This document shows, piece by piece, positions 19,385-32,337 of a stretch of 64,000 nt of DNA. The DNA is from Phlebopus portentosus. Taxonomy: Eukaryota; Basidiomycota; Agaricomycetes; Boletales; Boletinellaceae. The stretch covers positions 1,736,001 through 1,800,000 of the forward strand of contig JAYXKI010000004.1 of the NCBI GenBank assembly GCA_037892935.1. Direction: 5' to 3'. How positions within the stretch are numbered: position 1 is the stretch's first letter; every line of letters starts with the position of its first letter. The position numbers and the translations under genes were made by a program. The notes beneath the pieces are model-generated. The model had not been told where the DNA came from, searched no databases, and saw only the letters and a program-made list of their open reading frames with translations.

Positions 19385-22300
19385 ATGGGTCGGAAGTCCT
19401 TCTTCTGCAGTGCGCAGCGCGACTGGCTAAAGTCAAGAGTGCGAAGATTCCATGATGCTCAAGAAGCGAGCTCTACGCCCTCATTCTTCTCTGCTGTTCC
19501 TGAGGAGTTCATCATCTCGTTTCCCATACCACGTACCATACCAGATGAGAACCGCGAATCCTACAAGACCGACTTAGGAAAGGTAAGCCCTTGTATATGA
19601 CCCCGAAAGATTTCCCACTAATCAAGCAAACAAACGTCTCAGAAAATCAAGAACTGGTTTTACAACCAGAAGTCGAGTACTGGGTCTGGGAAGGCCGATG
19701 TACGTTACATTGACCTCACAAAGACCAAACTGAGACGGGGTTGGTATCAGCAACATACCGCATTTATGGCCATGTATCCCCAAACCTTGCAACGACGGGC
19801 CCAGGCAGAGTATCAGATGTATTGTGATGAGCGACAAGCAGAAGGTAAAAGGCCGGAACGTTCCCTCTTTGCTGCATACAAAGCAGCTGAGCGTGAGGCT
19901 GGCCGGAAACCCAAGGCATCCGTTGCATGGACAAACGAATGAGCAAAGCAGGCTCTTGAGATGGAGCCAGACGAGATCAAGGAGTGTGCTACTCAACTAG
20001 CGGCCCAATACAACTCCGGGCAGGTTGAGTCCATCGATCCTGAGTCCGACGATGACGACGATGATGAATCGGGAGAGCCTGCTTCGAATACTAAGGATAG
20101 AGAAACAGAAAGACTTAACCGTCTTGACGCGTGAGTGAAATAATTCCATTTTTAGGAGAAGCTTCACGTGCTCCGCAGGTGTATAGAGGCCGTGCCACGC
20201 TCCTTGAACCGTGCCATTGACAGCTTCTTTGAGCAGACTGGATGGTGTGGTATGTTCATAGTCGGCGGCCCTCAGCCACAGAAGGGTGGGGCACTTGCGT
20301 GTTACGTGTACGTATACTCTTTCCTTTCATCATCAAATTGCTTTACTGAAAATACGCTATTAGATTTCATCGAGGCCAGACGTTTGAATTTCGTAACGAA
20401 TGGCCTAGAACAGACGAACGATACCAGGAAAATGTCATCGAGTCATACAAGCGTTTTCTTCAGCTCGCATACCGTAAGTTCATTATTTTATGTGCTTCAG
20501 GAGATTCCGTGACAATCGTTTCCTAGCTCCTGAGCATCGTAAGACCTTTGCTCTGAAGAGGAACGAAGATTCAAATTTGAACCTCGGTGGCGAAGTCACT
20601 ATCATTGACGACAACGGAATTGGCAAGGGGAATGATCAGCCGTCTGTGGATCGTGAAGCAGCTCAAGACCAGGTCAGCGCGAATGAGCCAGCAAAGAGGT
20701 CTACTCAGAAGAAGAGGGCTCGCCTTGCCGATCTCGACGAGGACTCGACCGATGAGGATGGTATCGAAATGAGTGGCTCTGAGGATGATGAAGACAAGGA
20801 AGAGGCCAATGAAGTATGTGTAGAAACTTATCTTCAAATTTGTCCTTTACTAAAGCTTTTGTTGTGCATTAGGAAGCTGTGGATATCCCCCCTTGCCCCG
20901 TTAGGCAGACTCCAGAGGAGAAGAAACGAGAAGCGAATATCAGGTGTAATAAAGCCTTGTTTCACCTACGGTCAGTATATGAGAATGAACCGGACAAGCT
21001 TGCAAAAATTGACCAAGCATTTTACGGCTTCGAAGTGGATGTCGATGACATGGACGTTGTGAATACGATCCTTGCGCGTGCAGGATTGCCGTCCATGGAT
21101 GCATCGGCGCCTGACCCTCTAGCTGAGCTCGACGCTATTAGAAAATTAATGGAGGAAGAGGCCGCAACACACAAGACGAAGAAGCTTGACCCACCCGCTC
21201 GCCCCAAGAATCCTCCTCGCAAGGTTCGTTTCAGTGATCCACTTGAGACCGGCCCCACCAGTTCCCGAGCGAGCTACATCTCTACGTAAGTCTTCTGCTT
21301 TCTTTACATTGACTTCACTGACTAACCCTTACAAAACTAGCAGAACTGGAGAAACTCCTGATGAGCCCGCCTCGGAGATTGTCACAGCCATAACGGATCC
21401 CTCGCCTACGGCTGTTGATTGCAGGGCCAACTCGTCCGAGACACCTGTTGATCTCTCTTGTAGTATTGTTGACGGTGGCCCTGATACTCCAGGGCAAACT
21501 ATCTTAGATCCAGCGCCGATACCAGTTGATACTTCGCCGATTGGTCTTTCCGTGGCTCAGCACAATAATCATGAATCGCATAGCGCTCCGCCAGCTCTTG
21601 TCGACTCACAGGAAGTCGAAAAGAATGGAACTTGTGACTCGGTGACCCAGGATGTCGTGAAACAGAAAGCAGGGAGTGGGAAGGGCGCTCGTGGATGTCG
21701 TCGCAAGAAAAGATGCACCAGTGATCCTGATATTGCTGATAAAGAGAATATGGTGCGCTTCTTTTTGTTTTAGACATCATCTACTGATGATGTCTTTCAG
21801 AATACTTCTCTGCAGGTAGCGACGGACCGGGCGAGTCCTATCCTTGGCAATATTTCCTCGAACTCACAGAGAGTACCCAGACAGGCACGTCTACTCTTTC
21901 TTCTCTCAGGCTATAATACTGGAACTCAACATTCCCTTTTCAGACAAACAGTTTGTTGTGTTCCATGACCTCTTCCGAAGACTTACTCGTAGTTGAGACG
22001 CCCGCTCCACAAAACCACGAACTCGGAGGTATGCAGCCTGCGGTAAAGCCAGACTGTCCCGAGTGGGTCGACAGGGTCGTTCATGAACTGCGGATGATTT
22101 GGTCGTCGACGAAATGGAAGGCCTTGCTCGAGGCTTGGAAGGCATTTGAGCTGTCAGGTCATGGTGATCAGGTAAGGCGTTCAGAACGTATGTTTTACTT
22201 GTATTTATGCGTATGCATAGGAGCGAGCACTTCCTCTCTCTAAAGCACCAGTCGAGATTCACTCTGCACTCCAGCTCATAGAGGCTCCCGTGGAAGACTT

Positions 22301-22750
22301 CGAGTTTCCGTACGTACATAGTGGGCCGTCTTTTTCCGCTATCTGGTGGAACTGGTGGCTATCATGCCAGCCGAAATGGAGAATTGCCGAGAATGTGAAG
22401 TCTGGGGGCCCTCCAAAGCTGAAGACGGATATTTCGAAGATAAACACCCTCCAAGACCTTTGCTATGGCGGTAAGAAAGGCTTAATGCTCGTCGTACTCG
22501 GTCTTGCGCTTTGGATTCATGCGGTCGAACACTCCCAACAGTCCTCAAAGTCATTAGCAGCCGCTATGGCAGATGTTTCTTGGGTTCTAAAGACATTGGA
22601 GGCAAGTGAACACAATTTGTTCACCGAGATGGACATTGGAAAGAAACGCTCTGCAGAAGTTTCGACTACCCGTGCAAGAAAGAAGTATGTTTATTATATC
22701 TGTGCTTGGATATTGTCTCATGAATCGTTTCAAGGTTGCGGTCATCGTAA
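19385..22750 (+). pseudogene. Multi-exon agaricomycete protein of unknown function, with one in-frame stop
   Basis: The start ATG at 19385 has a good context (GCCATGG). Exon 1 (19385-19582) joins exon 2 at 19643 to give KKIKNWFYNQK, a homeodomain-like WFxN motif. Exon 2 carries RRGWYQQHTAFMAMYP and ends at 20130. Later exons encode an acidic stretch (DEDSTDEDG), a segment with PPCPVRQTPEEKKREA, a basic linker with PPRKVRFSDP, and a C-terminal part with IWWNWWLSCQPKWRI. The last exon ends TCATCGTAA at 22750. An in-frame TGA at 19940-19942 falls about codon 166 in otherwise open exon 2, so the copy is probably disrupted unless an unseen intron removes it. The architecture resembles large hypothetical protein families expanded in Agaricomycetes. 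I cannot name a function; the WFxN motif only hints at nucleic-acid binding. Confidence 0.55.
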
Positions 22751-24400
22751 TTCCCTACTTAAGTGATGGTCATTGTCCTTTCTCTTTTCGCTGTATCCTT
22801 CTACATTTGACCGGTATATGAATCGCTACTCAGTCATCACTCCTTTTCTTTCGTTTAATGTGTCAGCTCACACCTGCTGCTGTTGACTTATACCCTTCTG
22901 TCTGCCGTTTATTCTTACTTTCCGAGGAGATCTCATTGACACGCAGCTGTTATTGTCAATGTAGATCACTCTTGACAAATTGTTTTGTCTTCTTTCGACT
23001 GATCCCCATCGGCGCTCAATATTCATATGCTGGTGTATAACCTCTACTTGATCTTTAAAAACTTCATTTCCACAAGCCTCGACCGTCTTTACCGGTGATC
23101 AATGACAGGTCTCTTACTCTTTGTCCTTTGTTCTTTCGTAATTGTAATTGGTGCTTCATGATGCTGATTACCATACTTCGAATAGTCTTTTAATGTGAAC
23201 TGTTTATTTTTTTACCAATCAATGCGAGCCTTCTGTTTTTGAATCTTTGGGCGTGAAATATAAGAGGACTGTATGGTGTTATATTATCATGTAGTCGACA
23301 TGGTATTTTACAACAGGCATGATCATTTTATTCACACAACAGGAGCGTGTTATCCAATTATGCATTTTAAAATTACAGAAAGTAAATTTTATTCTGGTCC
23401 AAGTAAGAGACGGCACATTTTATTGGTCAGCATGGTTTTTAAAACAGAACCGATCATTATAAAAACAAAACACTGGCCTTATATAATCCTCTCGTCTATT
23501 GTGAATTGAAAAAACGAGAAGCAAATTTCATACTGTGGTTCAGCTATTATAGTTTTCACAACATAACAAACTATTTTACAAACATGATATTGATTGATGT
23601 CATATAAAATAAAGAGGGTTTTAACGAAAGCAGATCACAAAGAATGTGTACCAATTGAATCTCTTATTATATTATATTATTCATCTGACCTTTTTCATGA
23701 TTTAGTGACCATTGTGTAAAAGTATATTCTGCATTCTGCGCAGAAGCCATAAGCAGTAGTAGTCAAGGGATGATGAGGAAATGCTAGTGCTATGTAAATC
23801 AAAGCTTGCGAGAGAAGACAGACTGTCAAGAGCAGAAAATCATATGGAACCTGCATGGTGGGGTGGGACCCAGGGTGGGGGAACAGGATCGTAGGAACTT
23901 GAAGCAAGAGACTGGTTTCCAAAAGTCTTGCCTGGCGAAGTATTTTCCAGCTACAAGTTTTTGGAGTGAATTAGAAGGAGCTGTGGAGCCGTATGCAGAA
24001 TGGGAGGGTGGATAGGTCATCACCAGATCTTCTCGCCATGTTGAGTGGGCTCTGACTGTTACTAACAAATTATAAAATCAGACCGGGACGTAACATCATC
24101 TGTTGAAACCCGAGTACATACATTTTGAAATATACGTAATCTAATTGTACAATAGCATAATGTCCAGTATAATGTCCTTGTCTTCCATAATAAAAACCTC
24201 TTTGCCTATCGTAAACTCATGACTGTCACTTTCTATAACGTGGTCTGATCCTATGACAGAATCAGGGCATCATAGAAAAAAGACTGATATAGAATTATAA
24301 TAGTATAATATTGCTTACTAGCACACCAATGATCCGCAGTGGTATGACTGATATTATTTTATAATTGGTGCAACTAGTAGTGGTTCCCTCAACTTCGTTC
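22751..24400. other. AT-rich interval without a supported gene
   Basis: After the preceding gene the sequence becomes strongly AT-rich (especially 23200-23700 and 24060-24380), with only short open frames. I see no family match, tRNA or clear inverted repeat. Confidence 0.5.
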
Positions 24401-24461
24401 TATCCAAAATTCGGGCCGTCGACTGTATTACACGCCAAGAGCTTTACGCATTTCCCAGCAG

Positions 24462-25364
24462 TCGCAGGAGGGGGCATTCCCGAAACTTAAGAACTTATAT
24501 TTGCCCACGAACGCGCAATCGTTGTGTACCGACGTTGCCGCTCTAAGCCCGACCCTTAGGACTTTGACCACATTGACTATCGGATGCCGCGATTACGTCA
24601 CGCCCGAGGTTTGCGGCGAACTATTTGCTGCAGTATCAGAGAGTTGCCCTGCTCTGTCGTGTTTGGAGATCATCGCATGCACTTCGATGAACATTGTGGG
24701 CGGGAAATTTAATCAAACGAGTGTCTGGTTATACGAAGGCCCTAGGGATAGGGAAAGGCGTCTTCGCTGTCTTTCTCTCGCACCCATTTTCGCACTTCAG
24801 TATTTAAGCCAACTCACGATAATGCTCGACTTCGTGCTACTAATTGATGACCACGGTTTGCAAGAAGCCTTGAAAGACCGCAGAACACCGTTCGATGTTC
24901 TTCAGCTCTCATGGACCCCGAGGCGTCTGAATCTCGATCAGCCTTGTCTAACCTTCAACGCTCTGAATATCGTTGCGGAACATTGTCCACGAATCAGAAT
25001 CCTATCGCTTCTTCTGCATGTCGGGCCTACCTTTGTATGGTCGTCTCCTTCGCATTCATTCGCATTGCTGGAAGAAATGAACTTTGGACTCTCAACCATC
25101 GAACCATCCCTAATAGCACCAGCAGCGAAGAAGCTTTGCGTTCTGTTTCGTAATCATGTTCCTGACATCTCGGCGAGCTTACACACGGGTCACTTTGACA
25201 AATGCCAATTCGAGCTTGCAAGAATCCGCCGAGTGGATGAGAATCGCCGGCGATGGATGAAAGTGGTACGCGCCTTCAATCGTGCTCGAGGTGTAGAGGG
25301 AGGAAAGAGTTTGAGAAAGTTCGCTCGATCTGAAGGTCGGGTTGCAGTCCGGCGTGATTGCTGA
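24462..25364 (+). CDS. F-box/LRR-like protein, 5' part not found
   Basis: An open frame begins after a possible acceptor (CAGTCGCAG at about 24461) and runs about 300 codons to the TGA at 25364. The protein has irregular leucine-rich spacing (FPKLKNLYLP, CPALSCLEI, LQYLSQLTIML, CPRIRILSLL) and ends in a basic helix. This pattern is typical of the C-terminal half of agaricomycete F-box proteins, which recruit substrates to SCF ubiquitin ligases. No F-box or start codon could be assigned upstream, where the sequence is AT-rich. It may be a truncated gene or one with a divergent first exon. Confidence 0.42.
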   Translation, partial: SQEGAFPKLKNLYLPTNAQSLCTDVAALSPTLRTLTTLTIGCRDYVTPEVCGELFAAVSESCPALSCLEIIACTSMNIVGGKFNQTSVWLYEGPRDRERRLRCLSLAPIFALQYLSQLTIMLDFVLLIDDHGLQEALKDRRTPFDVLQLSWTPRRLNLDQPCLTFNALNIVAEHCPRIRILSLLLHVGPTFVWSSPSHSFALLEEMNFGLSTIEPSLIAPAAKKLCVLFRNHVPDISASLHTGHFDKCQFELARIRRVDENRRRWMKVVRAFNRARGVEGGKSLRKFARSEGRVAVRRDC

Positions 25365-25613
25365 GCCTCACTTCTTGATGATCGCTAGAACATCCCAGGA
25401 CAGTAGATCAACACAATGATTCGTATTCGACGATCTTGTATCTTGATATATAAAGCTTTGAAAAGCTGCGACGGCTTCTTTGAGAACGTGCTCTCCTAGC
25501 TTCTTTCCTCCGGGCATTCACGGTCATATTTCGGTCGTATGCAGGAGGGATCGGCACCACATGAGCTACAATAATCACTAAAGCATGCTCTGCAGAGGTG
25601 ATCTCTTTCTCAG

Positions 25614-28600
25614 TCACGAAGTCCCAAACAATTCTTTCATGAAAGCCGAGGAATTCGGCGGGCGGCCCAAGAAGCACTGTTAAGGATTTGAGTCAACATA
25701 CAGGTCCATCTTCAGCTCAGTAAGTCGTACCTTCAGTGTTTCCAGCTCATCTCTACTTCCCCCAGGAAGTAAAATCTCCTTCCTGTACCTTTGTCCAAGC
25801 GCCGGGTCTAGTGGATCCTTCTTGAAGACCGTAGCGTACATGTCTGCAGCAAAGACGAGAGAATACATGTATCTGGAAATCATAAAAGTAATATGCGCAT
25901 TGAGGCTGTTGCAGTGGAAGCATGAAACTAAGAACGGACCCGTAGTAGCCGGCATCATATCCACCGGTGATGTGACTGAAAGTTCCTTGACCAGGCTCGG
26001 GCACATCAGAGCCTTTGACCAAGGAGATCGATTCACGCAGGTTATTCCACAGTGATGTGTAGTCCGTGGGCTCTGCGAGGTTGAACTAAGTACACGGTGT
26101 GCTTCATGTTGGAGAGAAAGAACATACGCTGGTCAGTGTGAACTTTGATGTCGAACTTGGCGAAGAAGAGTTGTCGAAGGTAGTATAATCCTACGTTTAT
26201 ATACCGGCTGTAATGCATCATTCGCTTTTGGACTTGTCACCTGTGCGCGTTGCATGCTTACCTGTCTATAATCTTCTTAATCAGATCGTCCGACAGAGGC
26301 TCTTTCGTCCTGAAGTGTTGCGACATTTGCTTCAAAACTTTAGGCTCCCAGCACCTATCCCAAATGTCAAGTCAAGAAGCACTTAGGTAAGGAAGATCCG
26401 CACCAGTTTTCCAACATCTGCGAAGGCGCTTCAACGAAATCACGAGCAACGCTAAGAAAATAACGAATAAAAAAAACGAGAACAGTTAACCATGGAAGCA
26501 ACATACTTCGTTCCATGGAAGCGCGAGAAACGGGTCTTGCTAAGCAGACCGTGGAAAACATGGCCCATTTCATGGAAGAAGGTTACGACATCGTCATGAC
26601 GCATCAGAGCAGGTCGCTCGGGAGTCGGTTTCGCAAGGTTGGCAACCATAGCAGTCACGGGATAGCTCCGCTTTCCGTCGGGTGTGTCATAACCTGGAAT
26701 AAGCGGCCAGACCGCAGCGTGGGAGTACTTCGCCTCTGAAAACGATTATAAGAAACTGCGCAGAAGAAAGACGAAGACTGATAGGAATACCTCGGGGGAA
26801 GAGGTCCAGGTGGCAGTAACCAACGAAGCCACTCTCATCTTTGGCATCTGCCTCCCAGACAGCAAATAACTCCGTCTCTGCATGTTACGGAATAAGATAT
26901 CATTGGTTAATGTAGATCCAGCGTAAACAAACCTCGATGCCAGAGCTCAGGGGACTTGATCGGTTCAAAACGTACCCCGAGAAGTTTCTGATAGATCTCG
27001 AGGACCGCAGGTACGACAAAGGCTACCGGGAAATATTCTTTAACAAGTGAATCATCGAGTGAAAGATGCTCTTCGGTGTATTTTCTATCGTAATAGCGAT
27101 AGTCCCAGCTAAAGAGATAGATATGTCAGTCCATTTGTGAGAGGTGGATCAGACGGAATTGCGTACATATAGAATTCACCGTCGAAAGGTAAACCAAGCG
27201 AATTGTGCTCCTTCTGTTTCATTTCCAAGAGGGTTTCACGGTCCTTTAAACCAACAAGACGCAGCTTCTGTTCAAGATCGTTCAAGAACTTTGACCACAT
27301 AGGTCAGTCACCGTGGATGAAAGAGTTACTACATATTATGCTCATGCTCACCTCAGTAACGCCTTTGGCACTTTTTGCCATCTTTTCCTCGGTAACGAAA
27401 TCCGCCCATGTAGAGTACCCCAGTAAAGGTGTGATCTCACGACGCAGCTCAAGCGCCTTACTCAAGATCGGGACGTTCACTTCCAGGCGTTTCTCATAGC
27501 TCGAGAATGCTCTTCTACGTGTCTCAGGATTTTGAGCATATTTGAACTGCGACAGAAATGAGCACGCGTTGTTAATAAAAGCTAAAAAGTACAAACCAGA
27601 GGGAATATATCGGGAGTCTTATGCGTAACACCATAAGTGATCTTGGCACCGTCGACCTGCTTCTCGTATCCGGAGACAACGTCCGTAGGGACCCCTTTAA
27701 GCTCCTCTTCTGTGAAGTAAATTTTTCCCTGAACAATGGCTTACTCAGAATATTGAAACAGCAATCAGCGAGGTGAACATACTGCTTCCTCGTTGAAGTT
27801 TTTCTATACAAATCCAATATGAATAAATGCCAGACATAAATACAGGAATGACTTACGCTGAACTCCACGCAGAGCTGCGAAAGCTCCTTCTTTTTCTTGG
27901 TAAGAATGTCCCTCTTGTCTTCTGGTAGATCCAGACCTGCACGTTTCCCATCGAGTAGCATCTTTTCGATAAGCCTCTCTTCCTCGGGGCTGAGTTTCAC
28001 GCCTTGTGATCGGATGTTGGCGCTGGCGTTCTTCTTTGCCTTGAAAACGTCAACGCGCATTTCGCTCTCTACAAGGAAGTTCCTGACGACCACTTCTGCT
28101 TGGCTTGACATGTCACGAAGTTCCTTGGACGTGGAGACATTCTGGTAGAAGAGGAGCGGTTCGAGATGCTGCAGGTCTGCCTCGGTCTTCGCGAGCTCTC
28201 CAAACACCTTTGCCAACGAACTCAGCTTCTGGCAGGCCTTCTATTGTTTCTTATCACTCACCGAGTCGAATGTACACTGACTGGCATCTAACGCGCCAAT
28301 CCTGTCAAGGACCTGCTTCACACTGTAGATCGTCTTCTTCACGATATCTTCGATGTCCTCGGGAGTATGTTTCCACGACGGAGGAGGCTGGGGCGGCGTG
28401 ATAGAGGGCATGGTCGTGGTAGCTAACGAAGGAGCGAGGAAAGAAGTGGCTGATCTGCTCAGTCGAGGCCTAACAGTTAAAGATGAGGTCACGAGCGTCT
28501 TCCCATTCAGCAGCCTCGTAAGCGATGCCGATGGTAAGAAGAGCACAGCATTGTTTCCACGCCCGCTGAGTGTGTGACGGGCTGGTCTTGTAGACCTGCG

Positions 28601-28645
28601 AAGGAAAGTCGCTTGCAAGCTCGACGACGAGCGCGAGCTGAGCAT
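25614..28645 (-). CDS. M3-family metallopeptidase (saccharolysin/thimet oligopeptidase type)
   Basis: This is a zinc oligopeptidase that trims short peptides. The catalytic HEMGHVFH (HExxH) is encoded at 26560-26574, and the third-ligand region EAPSQMLENW follows near 26400-26440. The C-terminus has the family's GYDAGYYG and VFAADMYATVF, and ends FLGRPPNSSAFMKELF after a last intron; stop at 25614. Many short introns split it. The first ATG (28645) opens with about 78 residues rich in Arg, Ser and Leu and without Asp or Glu, followed by a second in-frame Met (MPSITPPQPPP) where the conserved protein begins. The extension looks like a mitochondrial presequence, so cytosolic and mitochondrial forms from two starts are possible. 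Yeast Prd1 of this family is known in both places. The catalytic assignment is secure; targeting is inferred. Confidence 0.88.
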
Positions 28646-29612
28646 GGGCAGTCATTAGCCGTCAGTCGGTAAGGATCTCAAGGGTGCTTCTGAACGTGGA
28701 AATTACTTCTCACGCTTCCACACCTCAGGTCCTGGTCTGCTTTCGGTCAATTTGACTGAGCTTTCGACACTGTAATCTTCAATCTGTGCGCCCATAATCT
28801 GCAATACATGTCTCTCCACAGAAAAGACATAAACACATAGCACGGGAACCTCACAGAAGTATACAGTCTTGTACAACCTCGAAATCGGCAGAAACGCGCT
28901 CAGCGGAGTACATATTCTTCTATCGCAATATTCCAATGAATGAATATTGAAGTTATGAAGAATAGCAAAGTCGTTCTGATCGGATAAATGATAAAATGTC
29001 GCCAGATTCTAGTAATCAAAAAGTCGTAATATTGTACGTACAGCAACCGCAAGGTCTTCGCAGGTCTTCGCGAACAAATTTGATGATAATGAGGAGCTTC
29101 TCGCAAATGAATACGGAGAAATCGGGACGGGAAACGAAGTGGATTGTTTCCTTAAGGCCGTGTATATTGCGCGAGAGATATTTACCTGAGGGTCCGAGTC
29201 ATTCCATGCTTCGTTCCGAATGATAATTATGGATTATTAGCAGAACATAATCCGTGAAACAAATGACACTTCTTAGCTTAGTGAATCACTATCTATCACT
29301 ATGGAGAGATTCGAAAGACCAGAAGATAAGAAGTATTGCCGTATAGCCCGGCGGGTCAATGCTCGCCCCTTTTCCAGATTAACTTCGCGGCAATAAGGCT
29401 GGGTGAGACTTCTTGCAATGTGCGGATACTTACGACGGAGACAAGGAGAACCAATATACGAGCACCCGATGCCGTCCGTCTAGGAAGCGAAGAAGTCTAG
29501 GGACTGATCTATATGAAATATTCGTACTACATTGTGCGAAGGTTAGGGTGACTTTGCATGACAACATACGAACGGGAGATGCACAATATCGACTTGAAAC
29601 AAGACAAGCTAT
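28646..29612. other. Intergenic interval
   Basis: This lies upstream of the M3 peptidase gene and left of the TIR element. Only short frames are present and none is supported as a gene. Confidence 0.45.
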
Positions 29613-30070
29613 CACAGCAGGCAAAGGTCGGTTTCGGCAGGGCCGCGATAACGAGCGAAAGTAGAAACGAAATTAATAATTGCGTCAATGATTGCGGCAG
29701 GGTTGTGACTTATTGATGCAATGTGCCTGTCGGCTTTGTTCAGACAATAAATTGCGTAATTGATTGCAAAAGGGGTTTTGACCTATCTGAGATTACAAAT
29801 TGCAACATGTTTGCCACAGAAAGGGAAATTTGAAGTTGCATCACGGTGGCAATTTATTAAGTCACTCACGATTTCCTCCTTTGTGAGATTTCAAATGTCA
29901 CACTTGACACGATTTGTAATTTCGCCACCGGGTGGGCGATCAGTGGGCGATCAGCGGGTTGTTCCGCGGGCGATCACCGCGCATCCAGTGGGCGATCAGC
30001 GGTCCGTTCAGTGGGTGATCAGCAGGCGATCACCACATTCAGTGGGCGATCTGCGGGCGATGGGACGTAT
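29613..30070 (+). repeat. Left terminal inverted repeat
   Basis: The repeat is about 455 bp and is the inverse of 32604-33064. Most differences between the copies are C/T or G/A transitions at CpG sites. The last 130 bp are the subterminal repeat array. Confidence 0.85.
29930..30066 (+). repeat. Subterminal array of short GGGCGATCA repeats (left)
   Basis: GTGGGCGATCAGCG-like units recur at intervals of about 10-30 bp, with variants such as GCGGGCGATCACC and GTGGGTGATCAGC. Comparable subterminal arrays in CACTA and related transposons bind transposase; that role is inferred here. Confidence 0.7.
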
Positions 30071-30186
30071 CAATTTCTTGTCTTCTTGCCACCATCATCC
30101 TCCATCCTGTCTTCCTTCACCGTCCCTGCTTACTTTAACGACTCGTAACATTAGGCAACTGCACGACCTTAACAGATCAAGGCCAT

Positions 30187-32337
30187 GAAGTAAAGCAGAT
30201 GACAATCTAGTGGTCGAGATCACACGCATAGAATCATCCCTGACTCTAGTAAAAGATGACTTGGTATGCTTAACGTTGGCTCCTGAGCTGCGACACATCA
30301 AGAGCGAAATGAAAAAGAAGACGCCGGAATTGAAGTAGGTTCGCGCCTTGTGACACAATGCCATTTTGAAAGTATTGAAACAGAATTTACAGGCCAAAGC
30401 GAATCACGCTGCTCTGGTCGAAAGGATAGAAGCTTTGTCCACAGTCGTCAACAGAGCGGAGGATGAAATATTCGCACGATTCTGCGCACAAATTGGCGTG
30501 GAAAACATTCGGGAATACGAATCGCGGCAGCTGAAAGCCGCGAGTGAGGAGGCTGCGGCTCGTAGGCGTTTCGAGACACAAATTGCACGTCTTGCCCATC
30601 AGTAAGTTTCCTTTTTTTAATAGTTTGCCATGAAGATTGGACGTACTGAGTGACGCCCTCAGGTCGCAATTCGAGGAACAGCAACTCACAACGCTGCAAG
30701 AGCGCCTTGCAATGCTTGACACCGCTATAAATGCCGAGCGCGCAGCTATTAAGAAGCATGAAGCCGAAAAGCAAGCAGTCCAGGAAGAAATTGATCAGCT
30801 TCAGGAGTCTATCCTCGAGCTTCAAGAGGAGCTCAAGGAACTCAACGAGGTTTTAGAGACTAAGACGAAGGAACTTGATACCGTCAAGAAGAACACCGCT
30901 AGAGCGTCAAAAGTCCTTGACCATGCTCTAAAGGAAATTGCTTCGAAGGTTGGAATAAGCATGCGTTCCCTATAACATCGTCTAATCATATGGATCTAGA
31001 ATGACGAGATTGAAAAACTTGCTCTGGAGAGATCGTCTATCTCTCGAAAGTGTCGGTTGGAAGAGATTAAACTTTGTCTCGGATCAGGCAGCTTAAAGAA
31101 CGTTCCAATTGAAGAGGTGAGTTTTGGCTCGATTTCCCGTCGTACAATCAGTTCTCATTGCTTTCTGTCACTCACTTCGATGCAGAATCTTCGAGAAGAG
31201 GTGACAATGGACATTGATGACGAAGACGGTACACAGAGGCCTCGACGCGTCCCTGATTACGGTATTGAGGTGGAGTTTGACTTACTGGACGACGAGGAGC
31301 GAGAAGTAAGTACAGTCAAGTCCTTTTCATGTATGAACAATGTCCGACAAAAGTCGTTCAGGATGGATCAGCAGAGATGGGATCAACGTACGATTCGTCT
31401 ATCACCAAGCTTAATACAGAGATCGAGCGCATGGCACCGAACATGAAGGCAATGGAGAGGTCAGGTAAATCTAGTTCTTAATTAAAGACATTCACGAACG
31501 TCTGGATGTAGACTGGACGATGTTCAAACCAAGCTGCTGGACACGGAGAAAGCGGCTGAGAAAGTCCGCAAAGAGTCAAAACGCGCTCGGGACGAATTTA
31601 ATGATATAAGAAAGCGAAGGTAAATATTGTAACGTGGTGAAGCTCAATCTTGTTTATAATGACTTGTCTTCTGCAGATGCGATCTTTTCAACAAAGCTTT
31701 CACTCATATTTCGGAGCGCATTGATCAAATCTACAAAGACCTTACGAAAGGGAAGGCTGCGCCAATGGGCGGTGTTGCTTATCTGAGCCTGGAAGACAAC
31801 GAGGTTAGTCGATGAATTTTGTATCAGAAGAAGTTATTTGCTAAGCTTTGCACACAGGAACCGTTTGCTGCTGGCATTAAGTACCATGCGATGCCTCCGA
31901 TGAAGCGATTTAGAGATATGGAGCAGCTCTTGGGAGGAGAGAAGACTGTCGCTGCTCTCGCATTGCTTTTCGCTATTCACAGGTATCCCTTTCTTCATTG
32001 TTCTCATGAACTTTTGCTTACACTCTTTTCACCCGTCACTCTAGTTATCAACCAGCCCCTTTCTTCGTTCTTGATGAGGTTGATGCAGCACTCGACAATA
32101 CGAATGTCGCCAAGATTGCTAATTACATCCGTTCCTGGGCGTCTGGCGAGTTCCAGTTTATAGTCATTAGTTTGAAGAATTCCCTGTACGAACGAGGCAA
32201 CTCGTTGGTAGGTATATACCGTGATCAGGAAGTGAACAGTTCCAGCTCCTTAACATTAGACGTAAGTGACTTTTTATCATACCACTCGCAAAATTAATGG
32301 GGAATTTCTCTTTCAGCTCACACAATATGATGACTGA
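30187..32337 (+). pseudogene. SMC1: Captured 3' half of the cohesin SMC1 gene
   Basis: SMC1 is an ATPase subunit of cohesin. This fragment has the C-terminal coiled coil (from about LVVEITRIESSLTLVKDDL) and the C-terminal ABC head to the natural end (LTLDLTQYDD, stop 32337). Head motifs: FNKAFTHISERIDQIYK, then the signature region [10 protein letters not shown] near 31922-31950, then Walker [16 protein letters not shown] near 32061-32105. The N-terminal head, hinge and first coiled-coil half are absent and no start codon is evident. At least eight short GT-AG introns are kept, so the copy came from genomic DNA. The exons stay open, but the ABC signature LSGGEK reads LLGGEK. Ser to Leu there fits TCG to TTG, a CpG transition. 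The fragment sits wholly between two long TIRs. Confidence 0.85.
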
